Origin: an uncultured Bacteroidaceae bacterium | GTDB taxonomy: Bacteria > Bacteroidota > Bacteroidia > Bacteroidales > Bacteroidaceae | Length of the DNA: 44,711 nucleotides | Direction of reading: 5' to 3' | NCBI GenBank assembly: GCA_934426255.1 | Contig: CAKRYD010000021.1 | Location: 1-44,711 of the forward strand | Shown: positions 33,901 through 43,100 of the stretch, in pieces | Layout: every line of letters begins with the position of its first letter | Position numbering within the stretch: position 1 is the first letter of the stretch | The notes under the pieces: generated by a model | The model's input: only the letters and a program-made list of their open reading frames with translations | Told to the model about the DNA's origin: nothing | The model's database searches: none | Made by a program: the position numbers and the translations under genes

Positions 33901-34221
33901 TTTTGCCATCTTGCTCGCAAGCTTGCTGTCAGTCCGTTGTGCATCTTCTCTTGGCATGAAGCTGCGTACCTTCTCTAAAAAAGAAGCGGCAGAAGAGTCT
34001 TCTTGTGACAACAGATACAAACTATTTAGGATGCGTCCTTTCATCTCAGCCGTAGCCTTATTGGTGAAAGTGACGGCCAGGATGCTTCGATGGCTGCACC
34101 CGCTTAGCAATAGTGCAATGTAGCGTGCAGTCAAAGTAAAGGTTTTGCCGCTGCCGGCCGATGCGCTGTAGACTGTCAATGCGGCATCCTGTAGGTTTTC
34201 TCTATGCTTCATCAAAGACAC
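30862..34221 (-). CDS. UvrD-like helicase with C-terminal RecB-family nuclease (AddA/RecB type)
   Basis: The 1119-residue helicase-nuclease has Walker A SASAGSGKTFT (about residues 19-29), VTFTNKATAEMKGR, MIDEFQDTSHMQW (Walker B), LVGDVKQSIYRWRGGD, MTVHKAKGLEAHTVFLP, VAFTRARNNLYVLSR and a C-terminal PD-(D/E)XK site with D in RPDRVMM, IDFKFG and Q..Y in AEQVREYMNLM. This is the AddA/RecB layout for double-strand-break resection and phage DNA destruction. The AddB-like partner often adjacent in relatives is not here: tcdA starts 1 bp upstream. Its 3' end overlaps the convergent membrane-protein gene by 47 bp. Confidence 0.9.
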   Translation of the reverse strand: MSLMKHRENLQDAALTVYSASAGSGKTFTLTARYIALLLSGCSHRSILAVTFTNKATAEMKGRILNSLYLLSQEDSSAASFLEKVRSFMPREDAQRTDSKLASKMAKIQLRNILNDYDHFTVTTIDSFLQMLLGEVARMAGLQTNYKVELNDTDVIDEAIDGMLSHLKEMDAETQLRIKAFIRNEIENENSWDIRRKLKALAQQLKEKEYLEGRDKIQQYIETDKMFDGYRKALSEAPEAAAADEARRKAEEYMSTYASGWECGNKNHRSWADSFVKRVQNSLKGKTTSSDFFKGLSDSTVKYIAGNKFIESYKGPKSGKELQSLLLELNELCGECKAFMLNVKYSTNHLGELGLLDSISCQVDKINREANRIMLSMTPILLHSILAKGADTIFVLERAGIRFSHIMIDEFQDTSHMQWNNFLPLLEEVLSRGGTTLLVGDVKQSIYRWRGGDWDILRNISKEKLGFYFSDGRGRIESLTRNFRSKRNVVEFNLNFFPRAAKIMDSLSDSLPTWKAVIDKDSISHIYDEGFESKRIADFCRVADESGYVDVRVFPYSKERNADEARTCPYVTEVLLKQLFDEIIAQIQQGLSEADLMILVRKRTDIDIITDYLSAHRSEEGYETLHLISSDAYKLGNSPSVQMLVCALRYLNNPSDRLSLVYIVKHYQEDTLGLKMAWEDLANNPERLLPEGFDASSLLSEPLYEMVESLARLFLYDKEGRRKTCDDSYVFTFMDRLSDFLDSHASDLSAFLTHWDDLLSNATIAAPSITNGIRIMTVHKAKGLEAHTVFLPLCDWSIEQDNSNSDFMWCSPKAEPYNKVPLLPVVATSSLAETIYKDDYAEEHYKRRIDNINLLYVAFTRARNNLYVLSRCNIKEDKMTSTGSLIATLTCGMEKVKEFDFSTSYIQAVKTGHPDFTTHDNGMQNNVNRMSLPREVVDIVLQNKEGRMNFRQSNRSRDFVHPLDSEETKGRIEYIRQGNLCHQIFSAIRVPEDAKTVIRDLRREGVIDSDENADSLERLIMRCMTQETVKAWFDGSWTLFRECTILVRDAGGSIKKRRPDRVMMRGEETIVIDFKFGVAKPSYAEQVREYMNLMLQMGRTQVRGFIWYIYGNQIEEVYL

Positions 34222-34222
34222 A

Positions 34223-34945
34223 TTAAAGATGTTCTAATACATACCATGCCAGATAATTGCCAAAGGTTGCTGTCATATATGCCACTGTTCCTGCCGTTGA
34301 TTTTTTGTTGCGTTCGCCGTCGATCAGCATAACTGCCTGACGCTTGACAGGTTCATCACTGAATACAACCGGCAATTTCTTTCGTGAGAAACCATCGCGC
34401 CGCAAATACGAACGCACGACTTTTGCGAGGCCGCACTGTGAAGTCTTCCACAAATCGTCTATGCGTATGCGGCTGATGTCTGTTTTGGCTCCGGCGCCCA
34501 TTGCAGAGACTATAGGAATGTTCAAGCGCAGACACGTTTCAATCAACGTGCATTTGCAACGCACGGTGTCGATGGCATCAACGACAAAGTCGGGTTGGAA
34601 CTGCTGCAACAGTGGCAGAATGTTCTCATCGCTCAGAAACGTATTGACGATATCTATGTGTAACGACGGATTTATATCGTGGAAACGACGGGCAAGCACG
34701 GCCGTCTTTTGCTGTCCTATGGTTGAATGCAATGCAGGAAGCTGGCGGTTGATATTGGACAGAGATATGGTGTCGGCATCTGCAATGATGAGTGAGCCGA
34801 TGCCTGTTCTGCAAAGCATCTCGGCTGCATATGCGCCAACACCGCCTAAGCCGGCAATGAGCACGCGGCTTTTCTTGAAATGTTCCAGGCGTTCATGGCC
34901 GTAAAGCAAGGCTGTACGTTCCAGCCATTCATCTTTATCTAACAT
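34223..34945 (-). CDS. tcdA: tRNA threonylcarbamoyladenosine dehydratase (ThiF/E1-like)
   Basis: The 240-residue E1-like protein has the Rossmann motif VLIAGLGGVGAYAAEMLCRTGI (about 28-49), IADADTISLSNINRQL and VDAIDTVRCKCTLIETC with the conserved Cys pair, then SAMGAGAKTDISRIRIDDLWKT, which is characteristic of TcdA (CsdL/YgdL). The enzyme cyclises t6A37 of ANN-decoding tRNAs to ct6A using ATP. It lies 1 bp from the helicase gene and 10 bp from the antiporter gene, suggesting a transcript of unrelated housekeeping functions. Confidence 0.9.
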   Translation of the reverse strand: MLDKDEWLERTALLYGHERLEHFKKSRVLIAGLGGVGAYAAEMLCRTGIGSLIIADADTISLSNINRQLPALHSTIGQQKTAVLARRFHDINPSLHIDIVNTFLSDENILPLLQQFQPDFVVDAIDTVRCKCTLIETCLRLNIPIVSAMGAGAKTDISRIRIDDLWKTSQCGLAKVVRSYLRRDGFSRKKLPVVFSDEPVKRQAVMLIDGERNKKSTAGTVAYMTATFGNYLAWYVLEHL

Positions 34946-34955
34946 AGTTCAATGA

Positions 34956-37034
34956 TTAGTTCCCAACGGGAAAGCCTGTGTTGAAAGAAGACTTCCTTCG
35001 CTCGATGCCATACTGGTCGGGAAATATCAGCATTTTGCTGCATTGGGAAAACGAGGCGGCAAGAAGCTCGGGTATCTTCTGTATAACAGGCAAATATGAT
35101 AATGAATTCTCGCGTGCAGCGATGAGTACCAGCAAATGGTCGGTATGTACGGTCTCAGACAACATGGGGAAGCTGCCGAAATCGTTAAAGGTTTCATGCG
35201 AAAGGCGTATGGTCTTGTAGTGCTTTTTGCAGAATTTCTCGATAAGCAGCCATGCTTCGTCTGTGGAGTAGAATATGATGCGGCAGTCCATCTGTCGCGC
35301 CAGGCGGCTTACATGCATCAGCCATCGTTGAAAGCCTACTTCGTATTCGGCATGACGGGGAACCACAACGTGAATGCATCTGATGGTGTTGACGGCACGC
35401 GTGCAGTTGGCTATGATGATTTGACGTGATACCCGCGAAAGCAAATCTACAATGACATTGTTGAACGATGTTGCTGTACGGTTGCCTACTTGATGGAATC
35501 CCATTATCAGTTCACTGGCATCAAAGTCTTTCATTGTATAAGTGAGTGCAGTGATCAGATTGATGCCTGAACGCACCACTTTTTTCATGTTGACTCCGGC
35601 TGCTGCTGTCAGCTGGGCTGCTTCCTTGACCAGCAGATGTGCGGCGTTGCGTTCGCGTTCGTTGTCTTTGGCATCCACCACGAGCTTTACACCCACTAAG
35701 GGAACTGTGGAGCGGTGGGGACGCATCATCAAAGCCAGTGCCACGAGGTTAGGTACCGTTTGGGGATTGGCAAAGGCCACAAGTATCTTGTCTTCTTCTC
35801 CTTGTTTCTCTTCGTCGCTGACACTGGCAAGTGCCACTTTCTTTGAGACGGATGTCGTGACAACGGCACTGAATATGCATGATACCAATATCAGCATGAC
35901 AACGGCTCCCATCAATACATCATTGACGAGAGGCGTGCCGGGAGCCACCATTAGTTCGCGGCCCACCATCAGCATGGCCAGGGCACCGGCGGCGTGGCCG
36001 CTTGTGAGGCCTGTCATCATGCCGCATACATTGGCATCCAGATGGAATATCCTGGCAGTCGCGAATGCTGCAAGCCACTTTGAAACGATGGCCACGAAGC
36101 AAACAACTCCTATAACAATTAGGCCGTCGACATGGGCAAGTATCTGTCCAAAGTTGATGAGCATACCCACTCCTATCAGAAAATAAGGGATGAACAAGGC
36201 GTTTCCTACAAACTCGATGTGGCGCATCAGCGGAACGGTTTCGGGTATGTAGCGGTTGAGAACCATTCCGGCCAGAAATGCGCCGAAAACACCCTCAAGC
36301 CCCAGGGCCTGGCTTGTGGCGGCACTGAGAAACATCATGGCGAGAACAAAGATATACTGAAGTACTTCGTCTGAGAATGTCCGAAAGAAATATCTTACCA
36401 CCCGCGGATAGACGAAGAAGAGTGTCAGCACATACACTGTGGTTTTCATGGCCATGTTTCCCCACAGCCGAAATCCTGTATGTCCTTGAAAACTGCCTGC
36501 CAGTGCGGCCAATACGAACAGTGCCAGTATGAGGGATATCATCGTGGCCACTACGGAAAGCGATACCCCCCGGTAGCGTGACAGACTGTAACGTGAAACG
36601 ATGGAGTAGGAAACCAGTGTGTGTGACGATAACACACATGCCACCAGGATGGATGCGGGAAAGCCTAAATGCAGTACGTAATAGGCAGTGGCACCACCCA
36701 TTACGAATGGGATGAGGAATGAAAGAAAGCTGAACGACAGCACTTGCAGCCGGTCTCGCTTGAACGCTCCGACGTCCATAGAGATGCCTGCCAGGAACAT
36801 GATGTAGTAGAGCCCAACCTGTCCGAACAGCTCAAAGCTGCTATCGCGTGTCAGTACATTGAAACCATGGGGACCTATCAGCACTCCGGCAAGAATCATG
36901 CCCACTATCTGGGGCACATGAAGACGCTCGAAAAGAAGCGGAGCCAACAGGATGATGAGCAGCACCACGAAGAAAATCCAGGTGGGATTCTCAATAGGCA
37001 GGCTGAACATCATTTGCAAAGCCATTTGCACCAT
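34956..37034 (-). CDS. CPA2-family cation:proton antiporter with cytoplasmic USP-like C-terminus
   Basis: The 692-residue protein has about 12 membrane helices in the first 390 residues (LLFERLHVPQIVGMILAGVLIGPHG, GLYYIMFLAGISMD, GVFGAFLAGMVLNRYIPE, MMTGLTSGHAAGALAMLMVGREL), the Na+/H+ exchanger pattern of the CPA2 family. The remaining 300 residues form a soluble region resembling two universal-stress-like domains (ILVAFANPQTVPNLVALALMM, IRCIHVVVPRHAEYEVGFQRWL). The substrate is probably K+ or Na+ against H+. The start at M1 (37034) is uncertain; nearby in-frame methionines lie within ten codons. Confidence 0.9.
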   Translation of the reverse strand: MVQMALQMMFSLPIENPTWIFFVVLLIILLAPLLFERLHVPQIVGMILAGVLIGPHGFNVLTRDSSFELFGQVGLYYIMFLAGISMDVGAFKRDRLQVLSFSFLSFLIPFVMGGATAYYVLHLGFPASILVACVLSSHTLVSYSIVSRYSLSRYRGVSLSVVATMISLILALFVLAALAGSFQGHTGFRLWGNMAMKTTVYVLTLFFVYPRVVRYFFRTFSDEVLQYIFVLAMMFLSAATSQALGLEGVFGAFLAGMVLNRYIPETVPLMRHIEFVGNALFIPYFLIGVGMLINFGQILAHVDGLIVIGVVCFVAIVSKWLAAFATARIFHLDANVCGMMTGLTSGHAAGALAMLMVGRELMVAPGTPLVNDVLMGAVVMLILVSCIFSAVVTTSVSKKVALASVSDEEKQGEEDKILVAFANPQTVPNLVALALMMRPHRSTVPLVGVKLVVDAKDNERERNAAHLLVKEAAQLTAAAGVNMKKVVRSGINLITALTYTMKDFDASELIMGFHQVGNRTATSFNNVIVDLLSRVSRQIIIANCTRAVNTIRCIHVVVPRHAEYEVGFQRWLMHVSRLARQMDCRIIFYSTDEAWLLIEKFCKKHYKTIRLSHETFNDFGSFPMLSETVHTDHLLVLIAARENSLSYLPVIQKIPELLAASFSQCSKMLIFPDQYGIERRKSSFNTGFPVGN

Positions 37035-37062
37035 CGCTTTTCTGCTTGCCTGACAGGGATTG

Positions 37063-38493
37063 TCAGTGCTTTAGAAAATGGTTATAGTCAACCACCTTGC
37101 GCTCACGCCTGATGCTCATGGAGGGGAACCATATGTCGTCCTTGGTGAGACCGCACTCGTGAATGGCACGGATGGCATATTCCAGTTTGCCGAAATGGCT
37201 GTTCTCGTTGTTTGTACCGAAGGTAAACTTCAGGCCGCGTGCCTTGGCCTTGCGGATGATGTCAAAGCTCGGTATCTTGTAGCGGGGGTTGATTTCTAAG
37301 GCAATGTGATATTTTTCCAATACGTCGAGCAGTCGTTTGATGCGTTTTTCGGTCCAGTATTTGGCATAGTCTGCACTCATTATTTCAGGCAGAAATGTCG
37401 GGTTGGCATAGATGTCGGCAGGTTCGTTGGTAAGGATTTTTTCTATCTGGTCGACGATCAAATCCATGTATTCTTCTTTGGTGCGGCCGTTCAGGTGTAC
37501 TTCTTCAGGGCGGTAAATGCGGCATCGTTTGCCGTCGTCCATGATGGTCATGGCATCGGTAAAGAGATAATCGAAGATGCCCAGTGCCTTTGGCGAGAAC
37601 TGTGTGGACCAGCGTCGTCCCTCGCCCTGCACGCCGCACAGGAAGGGCAGGGGCTTCACTTCCTTATAGTATTCATAGACTTCTTCGTCTGTGGCGAGCA
37701 TGCGTCCTATGCCCCCTTCGCCTGCATTGGGTGCTATGCCGTAGTTGATGCCGTAGTTCATGGACATGGCATGTGCCTGCTCTTTGGTCAGGCCTCCTTT
37801 CAGGTGTACATGATAGTCTATTACCGGGAAGTTCTGCTGTTGGAGCCGTATGATGCTGTCGTTCTGTTCATCGATGGCAGGCAGTGTGTCGTTTACATTG
37901 CGTGCATCGTCGGGCAGGGCTTCCACCTTCATGTCTTTGAAGCTGACATGCCCTTCTTTGCCCACCAGCACAAATGCCCCTCTGTCTATCAGCCGCGAGG
38001 CATAGCGGGCCAGGCGGTAAGGGTGTTGGGGCTCTGTGTAGCATACCACGTCGGTGCCTCCTATGCTTACGGATATGTTCTTTCCCCTTACGGCTATGCA
38101 GAAGTCGGTCCATGTGCTGTCGTCGGCTAGCGACCGGTACAGGTTGCGTATGGCTGCCAGACTGCCTGTCTTGATGCTTCCGTCAATGGGGCCGTTGTGG
38201 AAAACGACTTCATAGCCCGTCCTGCCGTCGGAATGGAAAAGCAGTCCGGCTTCAGACTGTGCCGTGGCATAGAACTTGCCGCTCAGCTCAAAGTTCTTGA
38301 AGTCGCCGTCGGCCTTTAAGGTGTCGCCGGCTCCTACGGTGACTTCGGTTTCCTGTACTGTCTTTTGGCCGTTCATGGCTGTCCATTCATCCAAGGGCTG
38401 CAGGTTGCCTTGCGTACGTTGGCACGAAACACTGCCGAGTGCCAACAGGGCAACGGCTGCCGTTGGCAGGATTTTATGTGCGAATTTATTCAT
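37063..38493 (-). CDS. Lipoprotein fusing a DUF1080-like domain to a PHP-type metal hydrolase domain
   Basis: The 476-residue lipoprotein has a signal peptide ending LLALGSVSC with the lipobox cysteine (about residue 24). Residues about 30-190 (FELSGKFYATAQSEAGLLFHSDGRTGYEVVFHNG) read as a DUF1080/3-keto-disaccharide-hydrolase-like beta-sandwich. From about 225 a PHP/amidohydrolase-like module begins with the metal motif DYHVHLKGG and continues through FTFGTNNENSHFG. Surface anchoring plus a carbohydrate sandwich and metal-dependent hydrolase suggests a glycan or sugar-ester enzyme. The divergent MFS transporter of hexuronate type suggests a shared substrate. Activity is not assignable from motifs. 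Confidence 0.75.
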   Translation of the reverse strand: MNKFAHKILPTAAVALLALGSVSCQRTQGNLQPLDEWTAMNGQKTVQETEVTVGAGDTLKADGDFKNFELSGKFYATAQSEAGLLFHSDGRTGYEVVFHNGPIDGSIKTGSLAAIRNLYRSLADDSTWTDFCIAVRGKNISVSIGGTDVVCYTEPQHPYRLARYASRLIDRGAFVLVGKEGHVSFKDMKVEALPDDARNVNDTLPAIDEQNDSIIRLQQQNFPVIDYHVHLKGGLTKEQAHAMSMNYGINYGIAPNAGEGGIGRMLATDEEVYEYYKEVKPLPFLCGVQGEGRRWSTQFSPKALGIFDYLFTDAMTIMDDGKRCRIYRPEEVHLNGRTKEEYMDLIVDQIEKILTNEPADIYANPTFLPEIMSADYAKYWTEKRIKRLLDVLEKYHIALEINPRYKIPSFDIIRKAKARGLKFTFGTNNENSHFGKLEYAIRAIHECGLTKDDIWFPSMSIRRERKVVDYNHFLKH

Positions 38494-38518
38494 TATGCTA
38501 TCTGATTGTTTATTGCTA

Positions 38519-38556
38519 CAAAGTTAGGCATAATTCTCGGAAAAATATTACCTTTG
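38519..38556. promoter_or_regulatory. Divergent promoters between the lipoprotein and MFS genes
   Basis: CAAAGTTA (38519-38526) is TAACTTTG on the minus strand for the lipoprotein gene. TACCTTTG (38549-38556) is a plus-strand -7 box with a partial -33, TTAG, 21 nt upstream (38524-38527). The plus-strand leader to ATG 38661 is about 100 nt. The back-to-back arrangement suggests co-regulation. Confidence 0.5.
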
Positions 38557-38660
38557 CCGGCAGACAACATCCAAAACAAGCCTTTATCCTGTGTTTTTAC
38601 AGTAACTTCAGGCTGGCAGTGTTCAAATTTGTAACTCAATTACTTCAACATATCATCATT

Positions 38661-40109
38661 ATGCCCTTACACAATACCGACAAGAAGATGACCAATTTCA
38701 GATGGCTACTATGTGCAATGCTCTTCCTGGCCACTACTATCAATTATCTGGACCGCCAGGCGCTGTCGCTCACGTGGAAAGATTTTATCGCGCCCGAATT
38801 TCATTGGAGTGACACGGATTATGGCCACATTGCAGCCACGTTTTCTTTGGTCTATGCCGTGGCCAACCTCTTTTCCGGCCGTCTTGTAGACTGGCTTGGT
38901 ACCAAGCGCGGCTATCTATGGGCCATAGGTATATGGTCGGGCGGTGCATGTCTCCATGCCGTGTGCGGATGGGCCACCAAGGAGATTGTCGGTGTCGGCA
39001 GTGCCGTCGACTTGCTGGGAGCCACGGGAGCTTTGGCAGCCACGGTGTCGATGGTCAGTGTCTATTTCTTTATGGCCGCGCGTTTTATCCTGGCATTTGG
39101 CGAAGCCGGCAATTTTCCCTCGGCCGTCAAGGTCACAGCCGAGTATTTTCCCAAGCGCGACCGTGCCTTTGCCACCTCCATCTTCAATGCAGGTTCTACC
39201 GTCGGCGCCTTGTTTGCACCCCTCACCGTTCCCACATTGGCACGTTATTTCAAGGAACTGGGCATTGGCAATGGCTGGGAGGCAGCCTTTATTATTATAG
39301 GTCTCTTGGGATTTATATGGATGGGGGCATGGCTATTTATATATAAGGACATCGATGAAAATCCTCATGTCAATGCTGCCGAAAAGGCCTATATCAGGCA
39401 GGACTCCGACGAGGACGAACAGCAGAACCGGCCGACGCAGCGCAAGATTCCCTTGAAAGAATGTCTGCGCCTCAGACAGACGTGGGCCATTGTACTTGGC
39501 AAGTTTCTTACGGATGGCGTGTGGTGGTTTTTCCTGTTTTGGACTCCGGCCTATCTGTCGGATATATATGGCCACCGTTCCGACTCCTTTACAGGGCAGA
39601 TACTGATATTCGTGCTGTATGCCATCACCATGCTATCCATTTTCGGAGGCAAATTGCCTACCCTCATCATCAACCGCACGGGTCTCAATGCCTATGAAGC
39701 CCGCATGCGTGCCATGTTTGTTTTTGCCCTGTTTCCCCTGTTGGGACTCTTTGCCCAGCCTTTGGGAGGTGTCTCCCACTGGTTGCCCGTTGTCATCATC
39801 GGCATTGTGGGAGCCGCCCATCAGTCGTGGTCGGCCAATCTGTTCTCGGTAGGCAGCGACCTGTTTCCCAAAAGCACGGTGGCCACCATCACGGGACTTA
39901 ACGGCATGGCCGGAGGCATCAGCTCATTTCTCATAAACGAATGCTCGGGCTTCCTGTTCGACCATGCTGCTCAGACACAAATGACCTTCATGGGGTTTCA
40001 GGGCAAGCCGGCCGGCTATTTCATCATATTCTGCTTCTGCTCCGTGGCCTATCTGCTGGGGTGGAGCGTCATGAAACTCCTCGTTCCGCGCTATCGTCCG
40101 GTGGCCTGA
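38661..40109 (+). CDS. MFS transporter, hexuronate (ACS/ExuT-like) type
   Basis: The 482-residue protein has about 12 membrane helices. ATTINYLDRQALSLTWKDF near residue 25 is the ACS-family signature seen in ExuT and relatives, followed by SLVYAVANLFSGRLVDWLGTKRGYLWAI and FGEAGNFPSAVKVTAEYFPKRDRAFATSIFNAG. An extra loop near residue 100-130 (ACLHAVCGWATKEIVGVGSAVDLLG) lengthens the N-half. It would import an organic anion such as galacturonate or glucuronate with H+. I chose ATG 38661; the longer ORF to 38439 runs through the promoter. The 3' end is 19 bp from the convergent LRR gene. Confidence 0.9.
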   Translation: MPLHNTDKKMTNFRWLLCAMLFLATTINYLDRQALSLTWKDFIAPEFHWSDTDYGHIAATFSLVYAVANLFSGRLVDWLGTKRGYLWAIGIWSGGACLHAVCGWATKEIVGVGSAVDLLGATGALAATVSMVSVYFFMAARFILAFGEAGNFPSAVKVTAEYFPKRDRAFATSIFNAGSTVGALFAPLTVPTLARYFKELGIGNGWEAAFIIIGLLGFIWMGAWLFIYKDIDENPHVNAAEKAYIRQDSDEDEQQNRPTQRKIPLKECLRLRQTWAIVLGKFLTDGVWWFFLFWTPAYLSDIYGHRSDSFTGQILIFVLYAITMLSIFGGKLPTLIINRTGLNAYEARMRAMFVFALFPLLGLFAQPLGGVSHWLPVVIIGIVGAAHQSWSANLFSVGSDLFPKSTVATITGLNGMAGGISSFLINECSGFLFDHAAQTQMTFMGFQGKPAGYFIIFCFCSVAYLLGWSVMKLLVPRYRPVA

Positions 40110-40128
40110 CCGATGGCTTTTTATCAAT

Positions 40129-43100
40129 TTATTCTACTAATACCTTCCGAACCGTTCCATCTGACATTTTGAGGATGTTAATTCCTTTGATCGGTGCATT
40201 CAAACGATGTCCATTTAGATCGTAGCGGGCAACAATAACAGCTCCGTTGTATACCTTGACAGGGGTGATACCTAACGTCTCATCTTCTTCTATCATAAAT
40301 TCATTCCACACAAGAGCGTTTTCATACGCTTTGCTGCTACCTGTTGGCACATAAAGTTTACAGTTGTTTGTATCGACAAAGCGAAAAGCGGTGGAACTAA
40401 TAGATTGTGGAACGGCATTCATGCAATATATCTTGGCAAGCGAGCTACAATAACGAAATGCGTAATCACCTATAGACGAAACGTTATCTGAGAGAACAAT
40501 ACTTTTCAGCTGTTCACAGGCATTAAAGGCATAGTCTTCTATAACTGTGTTTGCGGATTCAACGGAAGTTGTCTGATGGCTATTCCCTACCGAAACTTTT
40601 TCTAATGAGGCACATAGGTTAAAGGCACTACTCCCTATGACTTCCACACTACGCGGAATTTGGATGCTTACCAATGAGCTGTCTTTATTGAATGTACCCT
40701 TTGAAATGGTTTTCAAACCATCTGGTAGCACAACCGTCTTCAAACCTGTGCACAAACTGAATTGGTAATCATTCAGGCGGTCAACAGAATTGCCTATTGT
40801 GATCGTTTCAATGGTTTTTGCTTGATTAAAAGGAGAGTAGTAATAACGTGTTACGCCCATGTCAAGCATAGCACCGCACAGGTATTTTAGGTTGCGCCCT
40901 ATGTAGGCCTTTTTTAAGGGAATGTTTGCAAACATTCCTGTAGGAGTACTTATTCCATCCATAACAGTCACACGTTTGGAGTAGGATGGCGATTTGACTA
41001 TCCATCCGCCTGTTTTATTGAAATCATCGCCTGTCCAAAGAGGTACATCAGAATCCGCTATAATGAGGTTATCGAATCCTGTTCCGGATAGGGCATCACA
41101 GCCCAATGAGTCTATATGAGCCGGTATAAGTAGTGTTCCTGTCAGTCCAATACAACCTGCGAAAGCTTCTTCGGGTATTTTCGTGATATTTTTGGGGAAA
41201 TCTATAGTACCGGTCAAACCGGTGCAGTTCTTAAAGGCTTGACTCCCTAAGGATCTCAATGCGGATGGTAAATGGATTTCTCCTATACAGCCGGCACCCG
41301 CAAAGGCTGACTTACCTATGTGTTGCACTGTTTCGGGCAATTTCAATTCAATGCCCGACAATTTATTGCAAAAGACATTATCGCCTATGCATTCGAGTTT
41401 GTTCTGAGAATCGAAAGTCAAGTCTGTTATGATACAATTCGAAAACATTTCAGACGGAATGGCTGTAATCGCAGCTCCTATTGTGAGAGTACCTGAAAGA
41501 CTTACGCCACTCTTTTCGAATACTTCTTTTGTTACAACAGGAGAATTGTAGACCAAAGCATTCACTTTGATACCTGAAAGTGAATTTGTCCCGAGCTTTT
41601 CAAGTGAAACGGGCAGATTCAGTGTGCCCGTAAGAGCTTTGCAATTGTTGAATGCACTGTTTCCTATGCTTTTTATCGCATCTGAAAAAGCCAGTGTTTC
41701 ATGTCCTTGCATTTTACTGCAATTGCTGAAAGCTTCGTCTCCTATTGATTGCAGATGCTGCGCTTTATAGAGTGAGATGCTGTCAATCGCTGCATTTGTA
41801 CAGAAATTATCAGGAATTGTTTTTACATGTGATCCAATGATTAGGTCGTAACCGATGTTCTCCTCTCCTTCTTTAAGTACTGGGAATACGTTGCGGCCTT
41901 TTCCGTCTATTACATCATAGCAGATTTTTTTCAACCCATTGCAACCAGAAAAGGCCCCGTCTCCGAGATATCTTACTGTCGATGGAATATTGACAGATTG
42001 TAGTTGTTTACATTCCGAAAATGTACCTGTTCCTATGCTATGTACGGAAGCTGGAAAATCCAAATTGCCCGACAACAGAGCATTGCCGGCGAAAGCAGCC
42101 AGGCCTATACTGTCAAGCATGCAATTGTTGGCAAACGAAAGGGTACGTATTCCACCGCCTTTCTCTAACTTGCTTTCGGTTAGTATTCCGTTTTCAAAGA
42201 GGTAATCAGCAATTATACGTGTATTGCTGCCTATTGAAAGAGTATATCCTCCTACAGAAATGCCGGCCATGCAAAATACACCACCTTGGTTGGTTGTCTC
42301 AGGGTTGAACAGTTCGGCTTCGACTGCATTATAACGAACGGAAGACAGTTTTTTACATTGGCTGAATGCATCGCGTCCTATTCGGCTGATGCTTTCCGGA
42401 ATGTCTACTGATGACAACGATGTTCTGTAAAAGGCTTTTACACCGATGCTCTGTAGTCCGGCCGGTAAGGCTAGATCTCCTTTTAGCGATGTTATGCTGA
42501 AGGCTTCGTCTGCTATGTCGCGACAGACACTTCCCTTTTCAAACGTGAGAGAGCTTAGGTTTGTCTTGCAAAACTGATAAGGTTCTATTCTTGTTACTTC
42601 ACGGCCTATTGTCAATTGTAGCCCGGCAGTGGCTTTCCCCATGTCCTTGAAAGAAGACGATTGTGGGTCTTTTTCATGTTCGAACGTGCATTCGGCCGGA
42701 CCGAAATATAGTTTCACTACATTTTCGCAGCTACTAAAAGCTTCTTCGCCTATGCGTTCAATTGATGAATGCAGGTTGATAGCAGTTAGCTTCTTATGAT
42801 TGCTGAAGGCATTTTTGCCTATTGTACGAATGGAAACCGGAAGCTCCAAAACTCCGTGCAAGGCGAATCCCTTTGTCTTTGATTGGTCGGAAGCTGCGGA
42901 AAAAGCGTAATCACCGATAGCCTTGCAAATACTGCCTTCTTCAAAATCTACATCGTTAACATTCGGATTGGATATCATTAAATAGCCTGGAATACATTCT
43001 ACGTCCTTACCAATGTGCATCACAATGCCTGAAGTAGAATCTCCTACAGCTGAAAATGTTCTGTTGTCAAGTTCAAAGTCTGGTAGTTTTATGCAGTTAA

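Noticed and set aside
37306..38130. A 274-residue plus-strand ORF opposite the DUF1080-PHP lipoprotein
   Set aside because: It has no start context or domain and is rich in Phe/Val/Cys as expected of an antisense frame; the lipoprotein frame has a lipobox and metal motif.
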